From the IMG/VR virus record IMGVR_UViG_3300033182_001391, positions 1 to 64,000 of that record: a stretch of 64,000 nt of DNA. One strand, written 5' to 3'. This document shows, one piece after another, positions 53,796 to 62,544 of the stretch. The position numbers and the translations under genes were made by a program. The stretch is from a virus. A model generated the notes under the pieces. The model was not told the DNA's origin. It saw nothing but the letters and a program-made list of their open reading frames with translations, and made no database searches. Position 1 is the first letter of the stretch; every line of letters starts with the position of its first letter.

Positions 53796-54464
53796 TCAGG
53801 GTCTGATAATAGTGCTATCTAACTGATTCTCAACGACTAAACCTTCATCATTGGAAGTGACTGTACCATCATCATTCTTAGCCTTAATTGTATACATTGG
53901 GCCAAGCTCTCTGGCAACGTAAGTCATTGTCTCTTCAATAACAATATCATCCATCGAAGCGCCAGAACCCTCATTAAGAAGCTCAACGCCATAGATGGAT
54001 CTAGCTGAACCCTGACCGTATTCATTAACAAAAGTTATTGTAATGTCAAACGGAGGAATTTGATCCGCATAAAATGGCATCTCTCTAACAACACCTGTCT
54101 CGTCGCTGTAAACAGAAGAAATGCCACGAGTTCTGCCACCATCATTATCTGTGGTAGCAGGAATGGCGTTATGTGTCCTGGTGTAATAGTATTGCGCATC
54201 TCTGCCATAATTCTCTGCAAGCATCGTGTAGAGAGCAGGGCGGTCAAAGACCGTAAAGATTAATGAACCAGCAATACCTCTTTTACCACGAGAGAAAGAA
54301 CGCGGGTTAGGTGAGCCCATTGTATAAATAGGTGCTTTTTCTCTTGTAACAGAGAAGGTGATACCAGAAAGAGCACCAATTTCTACGCCACCAAAAGTAG
54401 CTACAATGTCTGCACCAGAGAATGTAGTGTAAGTATTTAAATATTTGTTTACATCATCAGCCAT
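53796..54464 (-). CDS. Major tail tube protein
   Basis: This 222-residue protein has the compact beta-rich pattern of contractile-tail tube subunits: DIVATFGGVEIGALSGITFS, GKRGIAGSLIFTVF, PPFDITITFVNEYGQGS, and a final TMTYVARELG strand. It lies just after the second sheath gene, the standard sheath-tube order. It is followed by a strong terminator, as expected for an abundant product. The tube lines the tail channel through which DNA passes. Two diverged relatives follow. I choose this one as the major subunit because it is shortest, lacks insertions and is next to the sheath gene. Confidence 0.78.
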   Translation of the reverse strand: MADDVNKYLNTYTTFSGADIVATFGGVEIGALSGITFSVTREKAPIYTMGSPNPRSFSRGKRGIAGSLIFTVFDRPALYTMLAENYGRDAQYYYTRTHNAIPATTDNDGGRTRGISSVYSDETGVVREMPFYADQIPPFDITITFVNEYGQGSARSIYGVELLNEGSGASMDDIVIEETMTYVARELGPMYTIKAKNDDGTVTSNDEGLVVENQLDSTIIRP

Positions 54465-54491
54465 TTTAGTTTACCCTCCAATCGGTAATTA

Positions 54492-55733
54492 TCATATATC
54501 AACGGCTACTTGCACTTCGATATTCTTAAGTTCGAAGGCAGGTGTGATAACGAGATCAACTATCGCCTTATTTTGTGCAGGAAGATACGTTACCGCAAAG
54601 TCACTGCTTAACAAGGCACCTAGTAGCTGCATCCCTCTTAGGCCAGAGCTAATCGCTGTTTCCATTGAATTTCTGACCTGAATATTAGAAGGTTGACCGA
54701 TAAACTTTTGGCAAACTCTTCTAACAATATTTGTTGCATCATCAACAATTCTCTTAGTAGTAATTCTAGTATAATCTGAAGTTGCGGAAGCAAAAGTCAC
54801 TGCGTCAGCAAAAACTGGAATCCTATTAAAGTTAACGATAGCTGCATTAATACCCTTCGTTGCTAACGTATTCTGTACTGTTCTTGAAGGTGAGTAACGA
54901 ACCGAATCAACATTAAACAGTGGCTTATTAACAACAGAGACATATGAAGAGGTTGAAGTTAATGTGGCGGCCATTGAGGCGGCTGCGTTAGTGTAACCAA
55001 AATCCACTCCATTAGAGTTGTAGTTAATGGGCTTAATTTCCCCGGCAACAACGATAACATAAGGTCCAACAGCTGAAAGTGTTAAATCAGATGTAGAAGG
55101 AAGATTACTGAGGGCGAGATGACTATTGATCTGTGATGGAGTCATCTTCTCTGTAGTTGAAATGTAAGGCTTAACACCCATCACCGCTATGCAAGGATTA
55201 GTATTCTCGGAAATAGACTTAACCTTTAAGCCAACCTGATATGCCCAGTTTTGAGAGACGGTCGAACTATTATCAGCATGGAAACCGTACTCCGCATCGT
55301 TACTAGGTGTGGCCGGATCTTCCCAGTCGTCTGGATGACCACCACGACCCCAAGGAATAATAATGTCTGGAACTGAAGACTCAGCTGCATCAAAAGCTGC
55401 ATCAAAAAGACCAGCGCCAAAATCTGAACTAGTAACAGCACCATTTGTATGATTAAAAACCGTGTCACTAGGAAGTGGTACTAGGTAGATCCTATCAGCG
55501 CCAGCTGAAACAAGCTCTTTATATGATCTGTGAATATCGGAACCATCACCGAATGCAGTTATAACATCTGCTTCGTTGGTTGCACGATAAGAATCAACGT
55601 CAGCTATCCCACCAGTATTGTTCGCTGTGCTTCTACGAGCAATAGCGACAACCCTAGGACCAGTTGGCGTGTCGGTGCGAGAAACGCTATAAAAACGATC
55701 TCTAATAATCGTATTTACTCCAGGTGTAGCCAT
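54492..55733 (-). CDS. Tail sheath protein (major)
   Basis: This 413-residue protein starts MATPGVNTIIRDR and has features of contractile sheaths. EADVITAFGDGSDIHRSYKELVSAGADRIYLVPL is the nucleotide-fold-like domain start (given here as the region around residues 55-90). DATNIVRRVCQKFIGQPSN is the conserved C-terminal helix. The end, FAVTYLPAQNKAIVDLVITP followed by the final strand, inserts into neighbours. Sheath contraction drives the tube through the envelope. The ribosome site GGAGGT lies 11 nt before the ATG. A 109-bp leader precedes it and the tube gene follows 27 nt downstream. High expression is expected. Confidence 0.88.
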   Translation of the reverse strand: MATPGVNTIIRDRFYSVSRTDTPTGPRVVAIARRSTANNTGGIADVDSYRATNEADVITAFGDGSDIHRSYKELVSAGADRIYLVPLPSDTVFNHTNGAVTSSDFGAGLFDAAFDAAESSVPDIIIPWGRGGHPDDWEDPATPSNDAEYGFHADNSSTVSQNWAYQVGLKVKSISENTNPCIAVMGVKPYISTTEKMTPSQINSHLALSNLPSTSDLTLSAVGPYVIVVAGEIKPINYNSNGVDFGYTNAAASMAATLTSTSSYVSVVNKPLFNVDSVRYSPSRTVQNTLATKGINAAIVNFNRIPVFADAVTFASATSDYTRITTKRIVDDATNIVRRVCQKFIGQPSNIQVRNSMETAISSGLRGMQLLGALLSSDFAVTYLPAQNKAIVDLVITPAFELKNIEVQVAVDI

Positions 55734-55842
55734 ATTGTCTTAAGACCTCCGATTATGGAACTTACTAATCTCCACATATAGTAACGTACAACTTATAAAA
55801 ACAACCATCAAACAGTTTTCTGACTACAACAAATATATAAGA
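55734..55842 (-). other. Leader region of the major sheath gene, no clear promoter
   Basis: This 109-bp gap is one of the longest in the block. It contains a strong GGAGGT at 55750-55745 and, overlapping it, a 10-bp perfect palindrome GTCTTAAGAC (55737-55746). It is T-rich, with short stems only. I see neither a convincing terminator nor a promoter with both elements, though a late phage promoter with its own consensus could be hidden here. Confidence 0.4.
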
Positions 55843-56715
55843 TTATAGCGAATTTGGTGTTGCACCCTGGAAAAGATCCGTTTGAGTAAAAGAAATACTA
55901 CCATCAATAGCAGAAATATCTGGTGTCGCGGCATTGCTCGCAACCCAAAGTCTAATATCGCCAGAAATATTTTGAATCACGTTATTTCTAATCGCAAAAA
56001 CCTTTTCAGTTGTTAACATGTATGTAACAGTTCTTTTATGAATATCTTTTCCATCTCTATTTATTTCAGAATCAGAAAGTCTCCTAGAATAAACTAGATC
56101 TGAGGCACCAGCTGCTTTGAATATGGGTGTAAATTCTAACATGAAATCTTCAAAAGCTTCAATAACTTCATCACACAGAACAGCTGCATCTAAATCATCT
56201 CTAGTTGTAGTGGTGTTTTCTCCTTGAAAAGTACCAACTTTAGACATAATTGTGAAGCCAACTATATTTTGAAACTTTTGACCATAGATAGTATATTCAT
56301 TATTTATTACATTCTGGCGCATTCTTGGCTTTGGTTCTGTAGTGTGGCTTTTACGAAGCTCTAAAGAATATCCTATTATTGCAGGGTATTCATCTAGACT
56401 AGATGTACCAGTAAAGCTGGGACTATCAGCCGAATTTGAAACAGAAGAAGTTATATTTGCTGAATCGCCAGAAAAACTGTAAGTAGAAAAAGCTTCCCTA
56501 TTAGCTGAATAAGGAAACATTGGAATATTAGGATGGCTATCTTCCCATATTTTTTTAACCATTAAAATAAATTCTAGATAACTTAAACTACCTGTTTGAA
56601 AAATCTCTAAATTATTGTTTATATACCCAGGAGAAATTAAAACTGGCTCACTTAAAATATCAGGCCAACTACTGTTAACATTATCTATTGGAAAATTTCT
56701 ATTAATATAAGCCAT
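55843..56715 (-). CDS. Possible tail terminator/completion protein between two sheath genes
   Basis: This 290-residue protein is not firmly recognised. It has an N-terminal region with SYLEFILMVKKIWEDSHP. A middle section contains AIIGYSLELRKSHTTEPKPR and QKFQNIVGFTIMSK. A helical EVIEAFEDFMLEFTPIFK precedes RTVTYMLTTEKVFAIRN near residue 235. The alternation of strands and one long helix, plus position just downstream of the neck genes and a sheath-like protein, would suit a tail terminator or completion protein. That is inference. It ends with a stop that overlaps a TATAAT sequence, probably by chance. Confidence 0.5.
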   Translation of the reverse strand: MAYINRNFPIDNVNSSWPDILSEPVLISPGYINNNLEIFQTGSLSYLEFILMVKKIWEDSHPNIPMFPYSANREAFSTYSFSGDSANITSSVSNSADSPSFTGTSSLDEYPAIIGYSLELRKSHTTEPKPRMRQNVINNEYTIYGQKFQNIVGFTIMSKVGTFQGENTTTTRDDLDAAVLCDEVIEAFEDFMLEFTPIFKAAGASDLVYSRRLSDSEINRDGKDIHKRTVTYMLTTEKVFAIRNNVIQNISGDIRLWVASNAATPDISAIDGSISFTQTDLFQGATPNSL

Positions 56716-56716
56716 A

Positions 56717-58309
56717 TTACACCGCCGGACCAGCTGAGAGTGAGAAGTTAATATTCTTCAAACCCAGTGAAGATAGTACATCTACATAAAATATTAACTC
56801 ACCAGGATTATCAGTTCTCTTAGTTATATTTAAAGAATAATCTGAAATAACATTATTAAATTTTAAATCATTCAAAAAATCAACAGACTGACTTTTTACC
56901 TTATCATAACTAAAGCGACCGATAGCCCCTTCAGCAAAGAACTTTATTTCACTAACTATCCTTGCTACAAGTTTCATCTGAGCAAGTTTGTGAAGAGAAG
57001 AAGATGAATGAGACAACGTATATTCATTGGAAACATAAACCTCAAAAGGAACAGAACGACGAGTTTTCTTACCTCGATAAATAGTATTTATACCATAAGA
57101 GTCCAAAAGATTGTGCTGTTCTTGAGTTAGATCTAAACCATATAGAGACATGGCCTCAGGAATTCTTTTTCTAACCAACGACTGAGACAGGCTTGCCGCA
57201 GCGCTCATGCCAGCAATAGCTGCAACTGGCGAACCTATATATGATCTAAATAGATGGGGATGTTTAAATACAACTTCACCATAAACAGGAACAACAAATC
57301 TACCATTATCACTAGTTATTTGATTACCAGAAAAAGTAGTTAACTTATTTATCAATACTGAATTAGATTGTATAGAATCTATATCTGCAGAATTGACTCC
57401 ACCAGATCTGGATCCAATGAACCCAATTTGAACATTACCAGTATAATTATGAAAATCTGTACAATAATTAGCTAGCTGCGAAACAAAGTCAACATCACCA
57501 GTATTTATAATAGAAGTTTCTAGCGGAACAACAATATCTACAAAATCCAAATCTTTTATAAAAGAATATGTCGTTTCTAACCTTTCATAATATTTCTCAT
57601 AAAAAGTTTTCTGCGCAGGGCTAATTTCATCGTACTCAAAAGCAGAAGTCGAAACCAATCTATTCTCAAAAAGATTAACATACTCATTCATTCTTGCAAC
57701 AGAACAAACAACTATATCCCTAGCACCTGCTGCATAGGCGTCAAATACACCCCTTAGTAAAGGAGAGGAATCATCTGCACCAAGAATATCAACTGCAGAC
57801 TGAACACTAGGTATTCTTACGGGCTCATTTAAAGGAAGATTATTTGAGTGACCCAACAACAATATAGTTGAAGTATTAGACTTATTTACCTGGTCATAAT
57901 TAGCCCTATAATTTACAACAGTATTAGAATTATTAGAGATAACAACAGGATTTAAGGAAACAGCCCCTTCATTTACTTGAAAGAAAGATTGAATTTCAAG
58001 AGACCCATTTTCATCAAACGTATTAGCTAAAACAGAGTACTTACCCTGAAAAAGTCCATTAGGAACCTTGTAATTAAAAGTATATTCTCCGCTTGCAGAA
58101 ACTTCTATATAAGTATCACTATCTGGAGTAGAAGGCTGAGAAAGATACGAATAAGGACCATCAATAACAGGACCATTACCCATCTCACCACGAATAATAT
58201 TAAATCTAACATCAACAGGTGTAGCAGCATTAACTGGATCGTAAACTACACCATCTCTAATAAACAAAAATTTAAACGATGCAACAGATCCTCTTTGAAC
58301 AGTAAACAT
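56717..58309 (-). CDS. Second tail-sheath-like protein with an N-terminal Ig-like domain
   Basis: This 530-residue protein has residues about 1-110 beta-rich and Ig-like (SGEYTFNYKVPNGLFQGKYS). From residue 145 the sheath pattern appears: TILLLGHSNNLPLNEPVRI, SVQSAVDILGADDSSPL, FDAYAAGARDIVVCSVA. Later come the LVRKRIPEAMSLYG and KMKSQSV-like C-terminal helix region (RFSYDKVKSQSVDFLNDL) and a final strand. It is longer than the other sheath protein and directly follows the head-stopper gene. It could form the first sheath ring at the collar or a distinct sheath layer. Two sheath genes separated by one gene is unusual. Confidence 0.72.
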   Translation of the reverse strand: MFTVQRGSVASFKFLFIRDGVVYDPVNAATPVDVRFNIIRGEMGNGPVIDGPYSYLSQPSTPDSDTYIEVSASGEYTFNYKVPNGLFQGKYSVLANTFDENGSLEIQSFFQVNEGAVSLNPVVISNNSNTVVNYRANYDQVNKSNTSTILLLGHSNNLPLNEPVRIPSVQSAVDILGADDSSPLLRGVFDAYAAGARDIVVCSVARMNEYVNLFENRLVSTSAFEYDEISPAQKTFYEKYYERLETTYSFIKDLDFVDIVVPLETSIINTGDVDFVSQLANYCTDFHNYTGNVQIGFIGSRSGGVNSADIDSIQSNSVLINKLTTFSGNQITSDNGRFVVPVYGEVVFKHPHLFRSYIGSPVAAIAGMSAAASLSQSLVRKRIPEAMSLYGLDLTQEQHNLLDSYGINTIYRGKKTRRSVPFEVYVSNEYTLSHSSSSLHKLAQMKLVARIVSEIKFFAEGAIGRFSYDKVKSQSVDFLNDLKFNNVISDYSLNITKRTDNPGELIFYVDVLSSLGLKNINFSLSAGPAV

Positions 58310-58311
58310 AA

Positions 58312-58683
58312 TTATCTCTCTCTAGAAGCACCAACAATCCAATAGTTTATTTTACCTAGTCTACCACGAACAGGGGTAACGGCATCAATTTTAAATACAG
58401 TATAATTCTTATTTAACTTACTAGAAAACCCTTCATATATTCTATCACCCTCAGTAGGATTTACAATATCCTCAAAATAATAAACTGCATCATACCTGAC
58501 AACCAAGCCCTCATCCATCTCATGTGCAGACGTAGTATTTGCTATTCCTGACTGCCCAACCTGCCTCGTAGTAACCATCTCAAATTCATCACAATAATTA
58601 CCATTAGACAAAAGTCTTTGCAGATAAACGTCATGACCCCATTCTTTAAGAATCTTTTTGAAAGTTCTTTTAGGATCAATCAT
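58312..58683 (-). CDS. Head-tail stopper (head closure) protein
   Basis: This 123-residue protein has the size and strand pattern of SPP1 gp16-type stoppers. A short N-terminal helix precedes VYLQR. A central loop follows (TTSAHEMDEG), then YYFEDIVNPTEGDRIYEGF, and YTVFKIDAVTPVRGRLGKIN leads to a final strand. Stoppers close the connector channel after packaging and provide the tail docking surface. It overlaps the adaptor gene by 8 nt and precedes the sheath-like gene by 2 nt, the expected neck order. Confidence 0.66.
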   Translation of the reverse strand: MIDPKRTFKKILKEWGHDVYLQRLLSNGNYCDEFEMVTTRQVGQSGIANTTSAHEMDEGLVVRYDAVYYFEDIVNPTEGDRIYEGFSSKLNKNYTVFKIDAVTPVRGRLGKINYWIVGASRER

Positions 58684-59581
58684 AACTTCTCAGATCCCTA
58701 TCTGGCATTGGGTCATCCTTAAGGGTAACCTTTCTACCCGGACCATAAAGATCTCTGTCCGTAAGATATACCACCTTACCCGTCTCGGCCTCAATTTGCT
58801 TACCACTAGTTGTTACTCTCTTACCAGGAAGACCCTTAGGCTGAATCGAAGTAGGTCCAACTCTACCTGCCAACATTTCTTTTCTTAAAGCTGTAGCTAT
58901 CTGACACCACGTTGTCGCATTATCTCTATTGACAACATTTCTTGGAATAGATCTATTACTTATAGAAAGATCACCAAGTGAAATAGATGTTTCATCGTCC
59001 CCACCAAAACCATATGTTCTAGTCAAGTCACAAGCAGTAGCAGCTTTTATATACTCGGAAACTATAAACGGTAAACCTGATCCATCTTCACTATCTTGAA
59101 GATTATAAATAGATTTAACTTCTAAAGAATATGAATGAATTATCTCACCTATCTCAAGCAGAGTTGCATCAGGGAAAATGGCAAGAAGTGATTCTGGATC
59201 TATATACAAAGGATCAACATCTGGAGCAAATGCAATAACCTCATCAGACTTCAGGGTTACCGTTGGCTTATACTCTTGCTCAGGAGTAAAAGAACTAACA
59301 TACAATCTTTGCTTAACTACAACAGAGTTACCAGAGCTTAAAGTGCCAGTAAAAGTAATCTCATAAGTATCTGCAGAATCAGGAACATAATCATAATAGA
59401 ATACAGATGCAGACTCCTGAACCGCATCATCAGCTAAGACTTCTGTACCAGAACTATTAACAATTTTAATTAGTACGGTAGCAGGAAAAATATCAACCTC
59501 ATTACCTGTTAATGGGTCAACATCTACAAATCTTACACGTATTCTTACAGTATCATTAACTAGAATTTGCTGAGTAGACAT
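58676..59581 (-). CDS. Head-tail connector/adaptor with N-terminal Ig-like domain
   Basis: This 301-residue protein has residues 1-100 forming a beta-sandwich-like domain (TVRIRVRFVDVDPLTG, then DTYEITFTGTLSSGN). Residues about 120-215 are helical and resemble SPP1 gp15/HK97 gp6-type adaptors: DPESLLAIFPDATLLEIGEI, FIVSEYIKAATACDLTRTYG, then SLGDLSISN. The basic C-terminal tail (about 245-301) may contact DNA or the portal. Adaptors dock under the portal. The gene's position between head genes and the stopper supports this call. The extra Ig-like domain could decorate the neck. Confidence 0.6.
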   Translation of the reverse strand: MSTQQILVNDTVRIRVRFVDVDPLTGNEVDIFPATVLIKIVNSSGTEVLADDAVQESASVFYYDYVPDSADTYEITFTGTLSSGNSVVVKQRLYVSSFTPEQEYKPTVTLKSDEVIAFAPDVDPLYIDPESLLAIFPDATLLEIGEIIHSYSLEVKSIYNLQDSEDGSGLPFIVSEYIKAATACDLTRTYGFGGDDETSISLGDLSISNRSIPRNVVNRDNATTWCQIATALRKEMLAGRVGPTSIQPKGLPGKRVTTSGKQIEAETGKVVYLTDRDLYGPGRKVTLKDDPMPDRDLRSYD

Positions 59582-59594
59582 AAAAACTCCCGTA

Positions 59595-59966
59595 TTACGA
59601 TGTTGGTATTATAGTAACGTCTACTGTACCAGCTGAATTTTCTTCCAGTACAATTGTTTCCGCACTAGTTATGGCATAAGCTTCTTCGTCTAAAACGCTG
59701 AAAGCTATATATCCACTATCATACGTCTCAAAAGTCATTGATGACGGGCTAATAGTATTATCAACTACACCAGTTGAAATAATAACTTTTGTAGCGTCAA
59801 CAAAAACTAAAGTAGAACCAATAGTCTCTGGAGATAAAAGTATTACTTTTAATACTTTGAAATCAGTTACAACAGAAGTGGGACCAAAAGAACTTGGCTC
59901 TACAACCCTTACACCATTATACTGAAAATACGGCTCATTATACGTTACTGCTTCACTATAAAGCAT
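59595..59966 (-). CDS. Small beta-rich protein, unknown function
   Basis: This 123-residue protein is almost all beta-strand by composition (Val, Ile, Thr, Ser), with no helix-rich or membrane region. It shows FKVLKVILLSPETIGSTLVFV and a repeating V-x-I pattern at the C-terminus (TVDVTIIPTS). It sits between the 600-residue fibre and the adaptor, so it may be a neck, collar or fibre-attachment protein. No family is recognised. Confidence 0.6.
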   Translation of the reverse strand: MLYSEAVTYNEPYFQYNGVRVVEPSSFGPTSVVTDFKVLKVILLSPETIGSTLVFVDATKVIISTGVVDNTISPSSMTFETYDSGYIAFSVLDEEAYAITSAETIVLEENSAGTVDVTIIPTS

Positions 59967-59981
59967 GACGAGCCTTTCTTA

Positions 59982-61784
59982 TCAGAATGTACCGCAGTCG
60001 ATAGTTATACCGTCAAAAGTAGTAAGGTTAATAATACTGCCGCCAGTAATGTTCACATTATTAGCATTCTGAACTGCAATAGTGCCAAGGCCAAGAGTTG
60101 TTCTTGCGGTTGCAGCGTCAGCGTCATCCAAGAGAGTTCTTGCATAAGCCGTCATAGTTGTAAGGGCGGCAGTTCCACTACCTGTAAAGTATGGAAGCTG
60201 ATCAGCAGCAGATGTAAGACCAGCAATTGCTGCTAACTCAGCGTCGTAAGCCTGTACATCAGTTCCTATTGCTAACCCAAGATTTGTTCTAGCCCCCGAT
60301 GCAGTGGTTGCACCGGTGCCACCGTAAGCTATGGCGACTTCAGTGCCCTGCCAAACACCAGTTGCGATAGTTCCAACTGAAGTTAGACTAGAATTAACGA
60401 CACCAGAACCGAGAGTTGTAGAACTAAGAACTTCAGTAGTACCAATATGATAAGCTTTACCCGAAGCTAGATCCATATGCTCAGAAGATGTCCACGAATC
60501 TGACGCATCAACCCAGTTGAAAGTCTTATCGGTTGTACCCTTTAAGGTTAAACCGCCGCCATCGGCAGTAGCGTCCGACGGGGAAGCCGTTGACCCTAAT
60601 TCGATGTTCTTATCGTCAACAGTAACAGTAGTAGAGTTAACTGTAGTGACAGTACCGTTAACAGTTAAGTCTCCACCAACAACAAGATCATTTCCGATAC
60701 TAGTTGTTGAAGTAGCTGAACCAATGTTTATCGCAGTTGCACCAGTGGTAAATATGTTACCAGTTGCAGAAGTGGTTGTAATATCACCACCATTTACCGC
60801 TGCATCACCGGTAAGTGTAATATTGACAAATGTGGGACTAGCCCCAGTATGAATATCCTGAGGAGTAGAAAGCGTTACCGCACGTCCCTCGGTGCCAGCA
60901 CCAGAAACAATAACTTGATTAGTTGTACCCGCAATAGTCGCAACATAGTCGCCAGTTGTTTGACTAGTAAGATTTACATTAGAGATACTTACCGCACCGC
61001 TTGATACAGAAAAATCGCTAGAATTAAACGAAGCCACACCCTTATTTGTGGTGCTAGCATCTTCGCCAGAAATTGTGACCTTATCGATACCAGTAACACC
61101 ATCGGTAGAAACTACAGTATCAATACCTTCACCAGCTTCAAAAACTAAACCTTCAGTCAATAGATCAATAGAACCACTACCAGACTCTCCAGAAAAATCT
61201 AGCGTAGTAGCAACTGAAGCTGTACTAGCAGCAGTTAGACGTCCCTGCTGATCAACCGTAAATGTAGGTATCGCGGTCGAAGAACCATATGAACCAGGCG
61301 TAACCGCAGTATCATCCAAATCTACGGTAATAGTGTTTGTGCCACTAGCAGTTGTGGTTAAGCCGGTACCACCAGCAATAGTTACAGTTTCCTCATCGTC
61401 TACCGTCTGAGTAGTTCCACCATCACCAGCAAGATCAAAGGTATATGTTGCAGTTACTATTGCGCTATCAACATAAGCTGTGGTTGCAACAGAAGTCGAA
61501 TTATCTCCAGCTGTCTGAGTAGTGGCTGTAGCTGAAGAGCCAAGGGCAACTGTTCCGGTAAATGTCTTATTACCAGAAATGGTCTGATTCGTTGCAAGTG
61601 TAGCGAAAGCACCAGAGCCACCAATGGCCTCTACGGTAGTAGCAGTGCCGCCTGTACCACCAGTACCCTTACCATAATAGAGTACGTCACCTACTTCATT
61701 AAATGCTAACTCGGCGTTCTCGAGTGAACTAGGTGCACCTGCAACACCGCTAGACCTTCTTTTAATTCTAATTGTATTAGCCAT
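59982..61784 (-). CDS. Head- or neck-associated fibre protein of the aquatic-phage type
   Basis: This 600-residue protein begins [18 protein letters not shown] and has [17 protein letters not shown], an N-terminal module I recall from many marine cyanophage structural proteins. [20 protein letters not shown] and repeated T/S/G/V-rich beta segments follow. [30 protein letters not shown] and [13 protein letters not shown] are modules also familiar from those phages. The C-terminus has [20 protein letters not shown] and [18 protein letters not shown], typical of trimeric fibre shafts. It is encoded among head and neck genes, so it may be a head fibre or whisker. Codon use looks more GC-rich than in the baseplate genes. 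Confidence 0.72.
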   Translation of the reverse strand: MANTIRIKRRSSGVAGAPSSLENAELAFNEVGDVLYYGKGTGGTGGTATTVEAIGGSGAFATLATNQTISGNKTFTGTVALGSSATATTQTAGDNSTSVATTAYVDSAIVTATYTFDLAGDGGTTQTVDDEETVTIAGGTGLTTTASGTNTITVDLDDTAVTPGSYGSSTAIPTFTVDQQGRLTAASTASVATTLDFSGESGSGSIDLLTEGLVFEAGEGIDTVVSTDGVTGIDKVTISGEDASTTNKGVASFNSSDFSVSSGAVSISNVNLTSQTTGDYVATIAGTTNQVIVSGAGTEGRAVTLSTPQDIHTGASPTFVNITLTGDAAVNGGDITTTSATGNIFTTGATAINIGSATSTTSIGNDLVVGGDLTVNGTVTTVNSTTVTVDDKNIELGSTASPSDATADGGGLTLKGTTDKTFNWVDASDSWTSSEHMDLASGKAYHIGTTEVLSSTTLGSGVVNSSLTSVGTIATGVWQGTEVAIAYGGTGATTASGARTNLGLAIGTDVQAYDAELAAIAGLTSAADQLPYFTGSGTAALTTMTAYARTLLDDADAATARTTLGLGTIAVQNANNVNITGGSIINLTTFDGITIDCGTF

Positions 61785-61786
61785 TA

Positions 61787-62125
61787 CTAAAAGTTTCCTC
61801 CATCAACAAGGTTTTCCTCAGGGTAATTAACCCATTCAGACCCGCTATAACGCAAAACGTCACCATTATTAGCTGTACTTATAGTAACGTCAGTTAAACC
61901 ATTTAAAACTGATTGATTACTTATATCAATTTCAGCAGCTATAATTCTATCTTTGACGGTAAGGTGTGCACCAGCTGGATTTATACCCAAAACAGTTTGA
62001 AGTGCCTCAATGGCATCATTCGCATCGGCATGCTGCCTAGCATGAGGTACGGTTACAGAATTTAATCTGTCAGTATCTGTAGGATTAATTAAAGTATCTA
62101 AAGAATTTGGATAATTGGTTGCCAT
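61787..62125 (-). CDS. Small fibre-associated protein
   Basis: This 112-residue protein has [20 protein letters not shown] at the N-terminus and [19 protein letters not shown] in the middle. This N-terminal attachment module is frequent in phage fibre proteins. [16 protein letters not shown] ending follows. It is 2 nt upstream of the fibre gene and likely an adaptor or short partner of that fibre. Such modules are usually fused to longer fibres; here it stands alone, perhaps after splitting. Confidence 0.62.
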   Translation of the reverse strand: MATNYPNSLDTLINPTDTDRLNSVTVPHARQHADANDAIEALQTVLGINPAGAHLTVKDRIIAAEIDISNQSVLNGLTDVTISTANNGDVLRYSGSEWVNYPEENLVDGGNF

Positions 62126-62133
62126 ATCTTTCC

Positions 62134-62544
62134 TTACAAACTAAATATCTTAGTAGCTAGGTCGCTCCACTGTATAGTAATAGAAATAGTCTCATTAGTG
62201 CTATTAACAGGTAACCCGTCAGCTGTGTCTATATATGCTATCAATCTAGAAGTAGATGATAAACCACTATCTTGATATATAATCAAATAACTAAAACCGC
62301 TAGTTCCATAATTTTCTATAGTTTCATTTTCCGCGTCAAACACACCATCATCAATTGTTATTTGCTCTAAAGCAACAGATGTTGCTGCAATATTAGAAGC
62401 GCCCACATCAGAAAGAAACTCATGATTAACCAAATCAACAATGTAAGTACTTTTAACTAATGCAGTCTTTAGAGAAACATTTAAAAGATCTAAATCGGCT
62501 CCAAGAAAAGCTTCTTTAGCTTTGGCATAAAGAGCGTTAGCCAT
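62134..62544 (-). CDS. Phage structural protein of a widespread small beta family
   Basis: This 136-residue protein has the pattern ALYAKAKEAFLGADLDLLN, then VKSTYIVDLVNHEFLSD, a VTLEQITIDDG-like middle (VALEQITIDDGVFDAEN), SSTSRLIAYIDTADGLPV and a final IQWSDLATKIFSL. I recognise this layout from many tailed-phage structural clusters, where it usually lies near head or fibre genes. The exact role is unknown. Its start overlaps the upstream stop by one base (TAATG). Confidence 0.7.
   Translation of the reverse strand: MANALYAKAKEAFLGADLDLLNVSLKTALVKSTYIVDLVNHEFLSDVGASNIAATSVALEQITIDDGVFDAENETIENYGTSGFSYLIIYQDSGLSSTSRLIAYIDTADGLPVNSTNETISITIQWSDLATKIFSL

Noticed and set aside
55842-55847. TATAAT at the stop codon of the proposed tail terminator gene
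   Set aside because: It lacks an upstream TG and any -35-like hexamer at 16-18 bp, and it overlaps a codon pair; it is probably chance in AT-rich DNA.
60517-60852. 111-codon plus-strand frame inside the fibre gene
   Set aside because: The valine/proline-rich translation is the mirror of T/G/N-rich fibre repeats, and there is no ribosome site.
59982-61784. Simple DNA tandem repeats or a diversity-generating template in the fibre gene
   Set aside because: The T/G/V-rich protein repeats are degenerate at the DNA level, and I saw no reverse transcriptase or paired template/variable repeat in the window.
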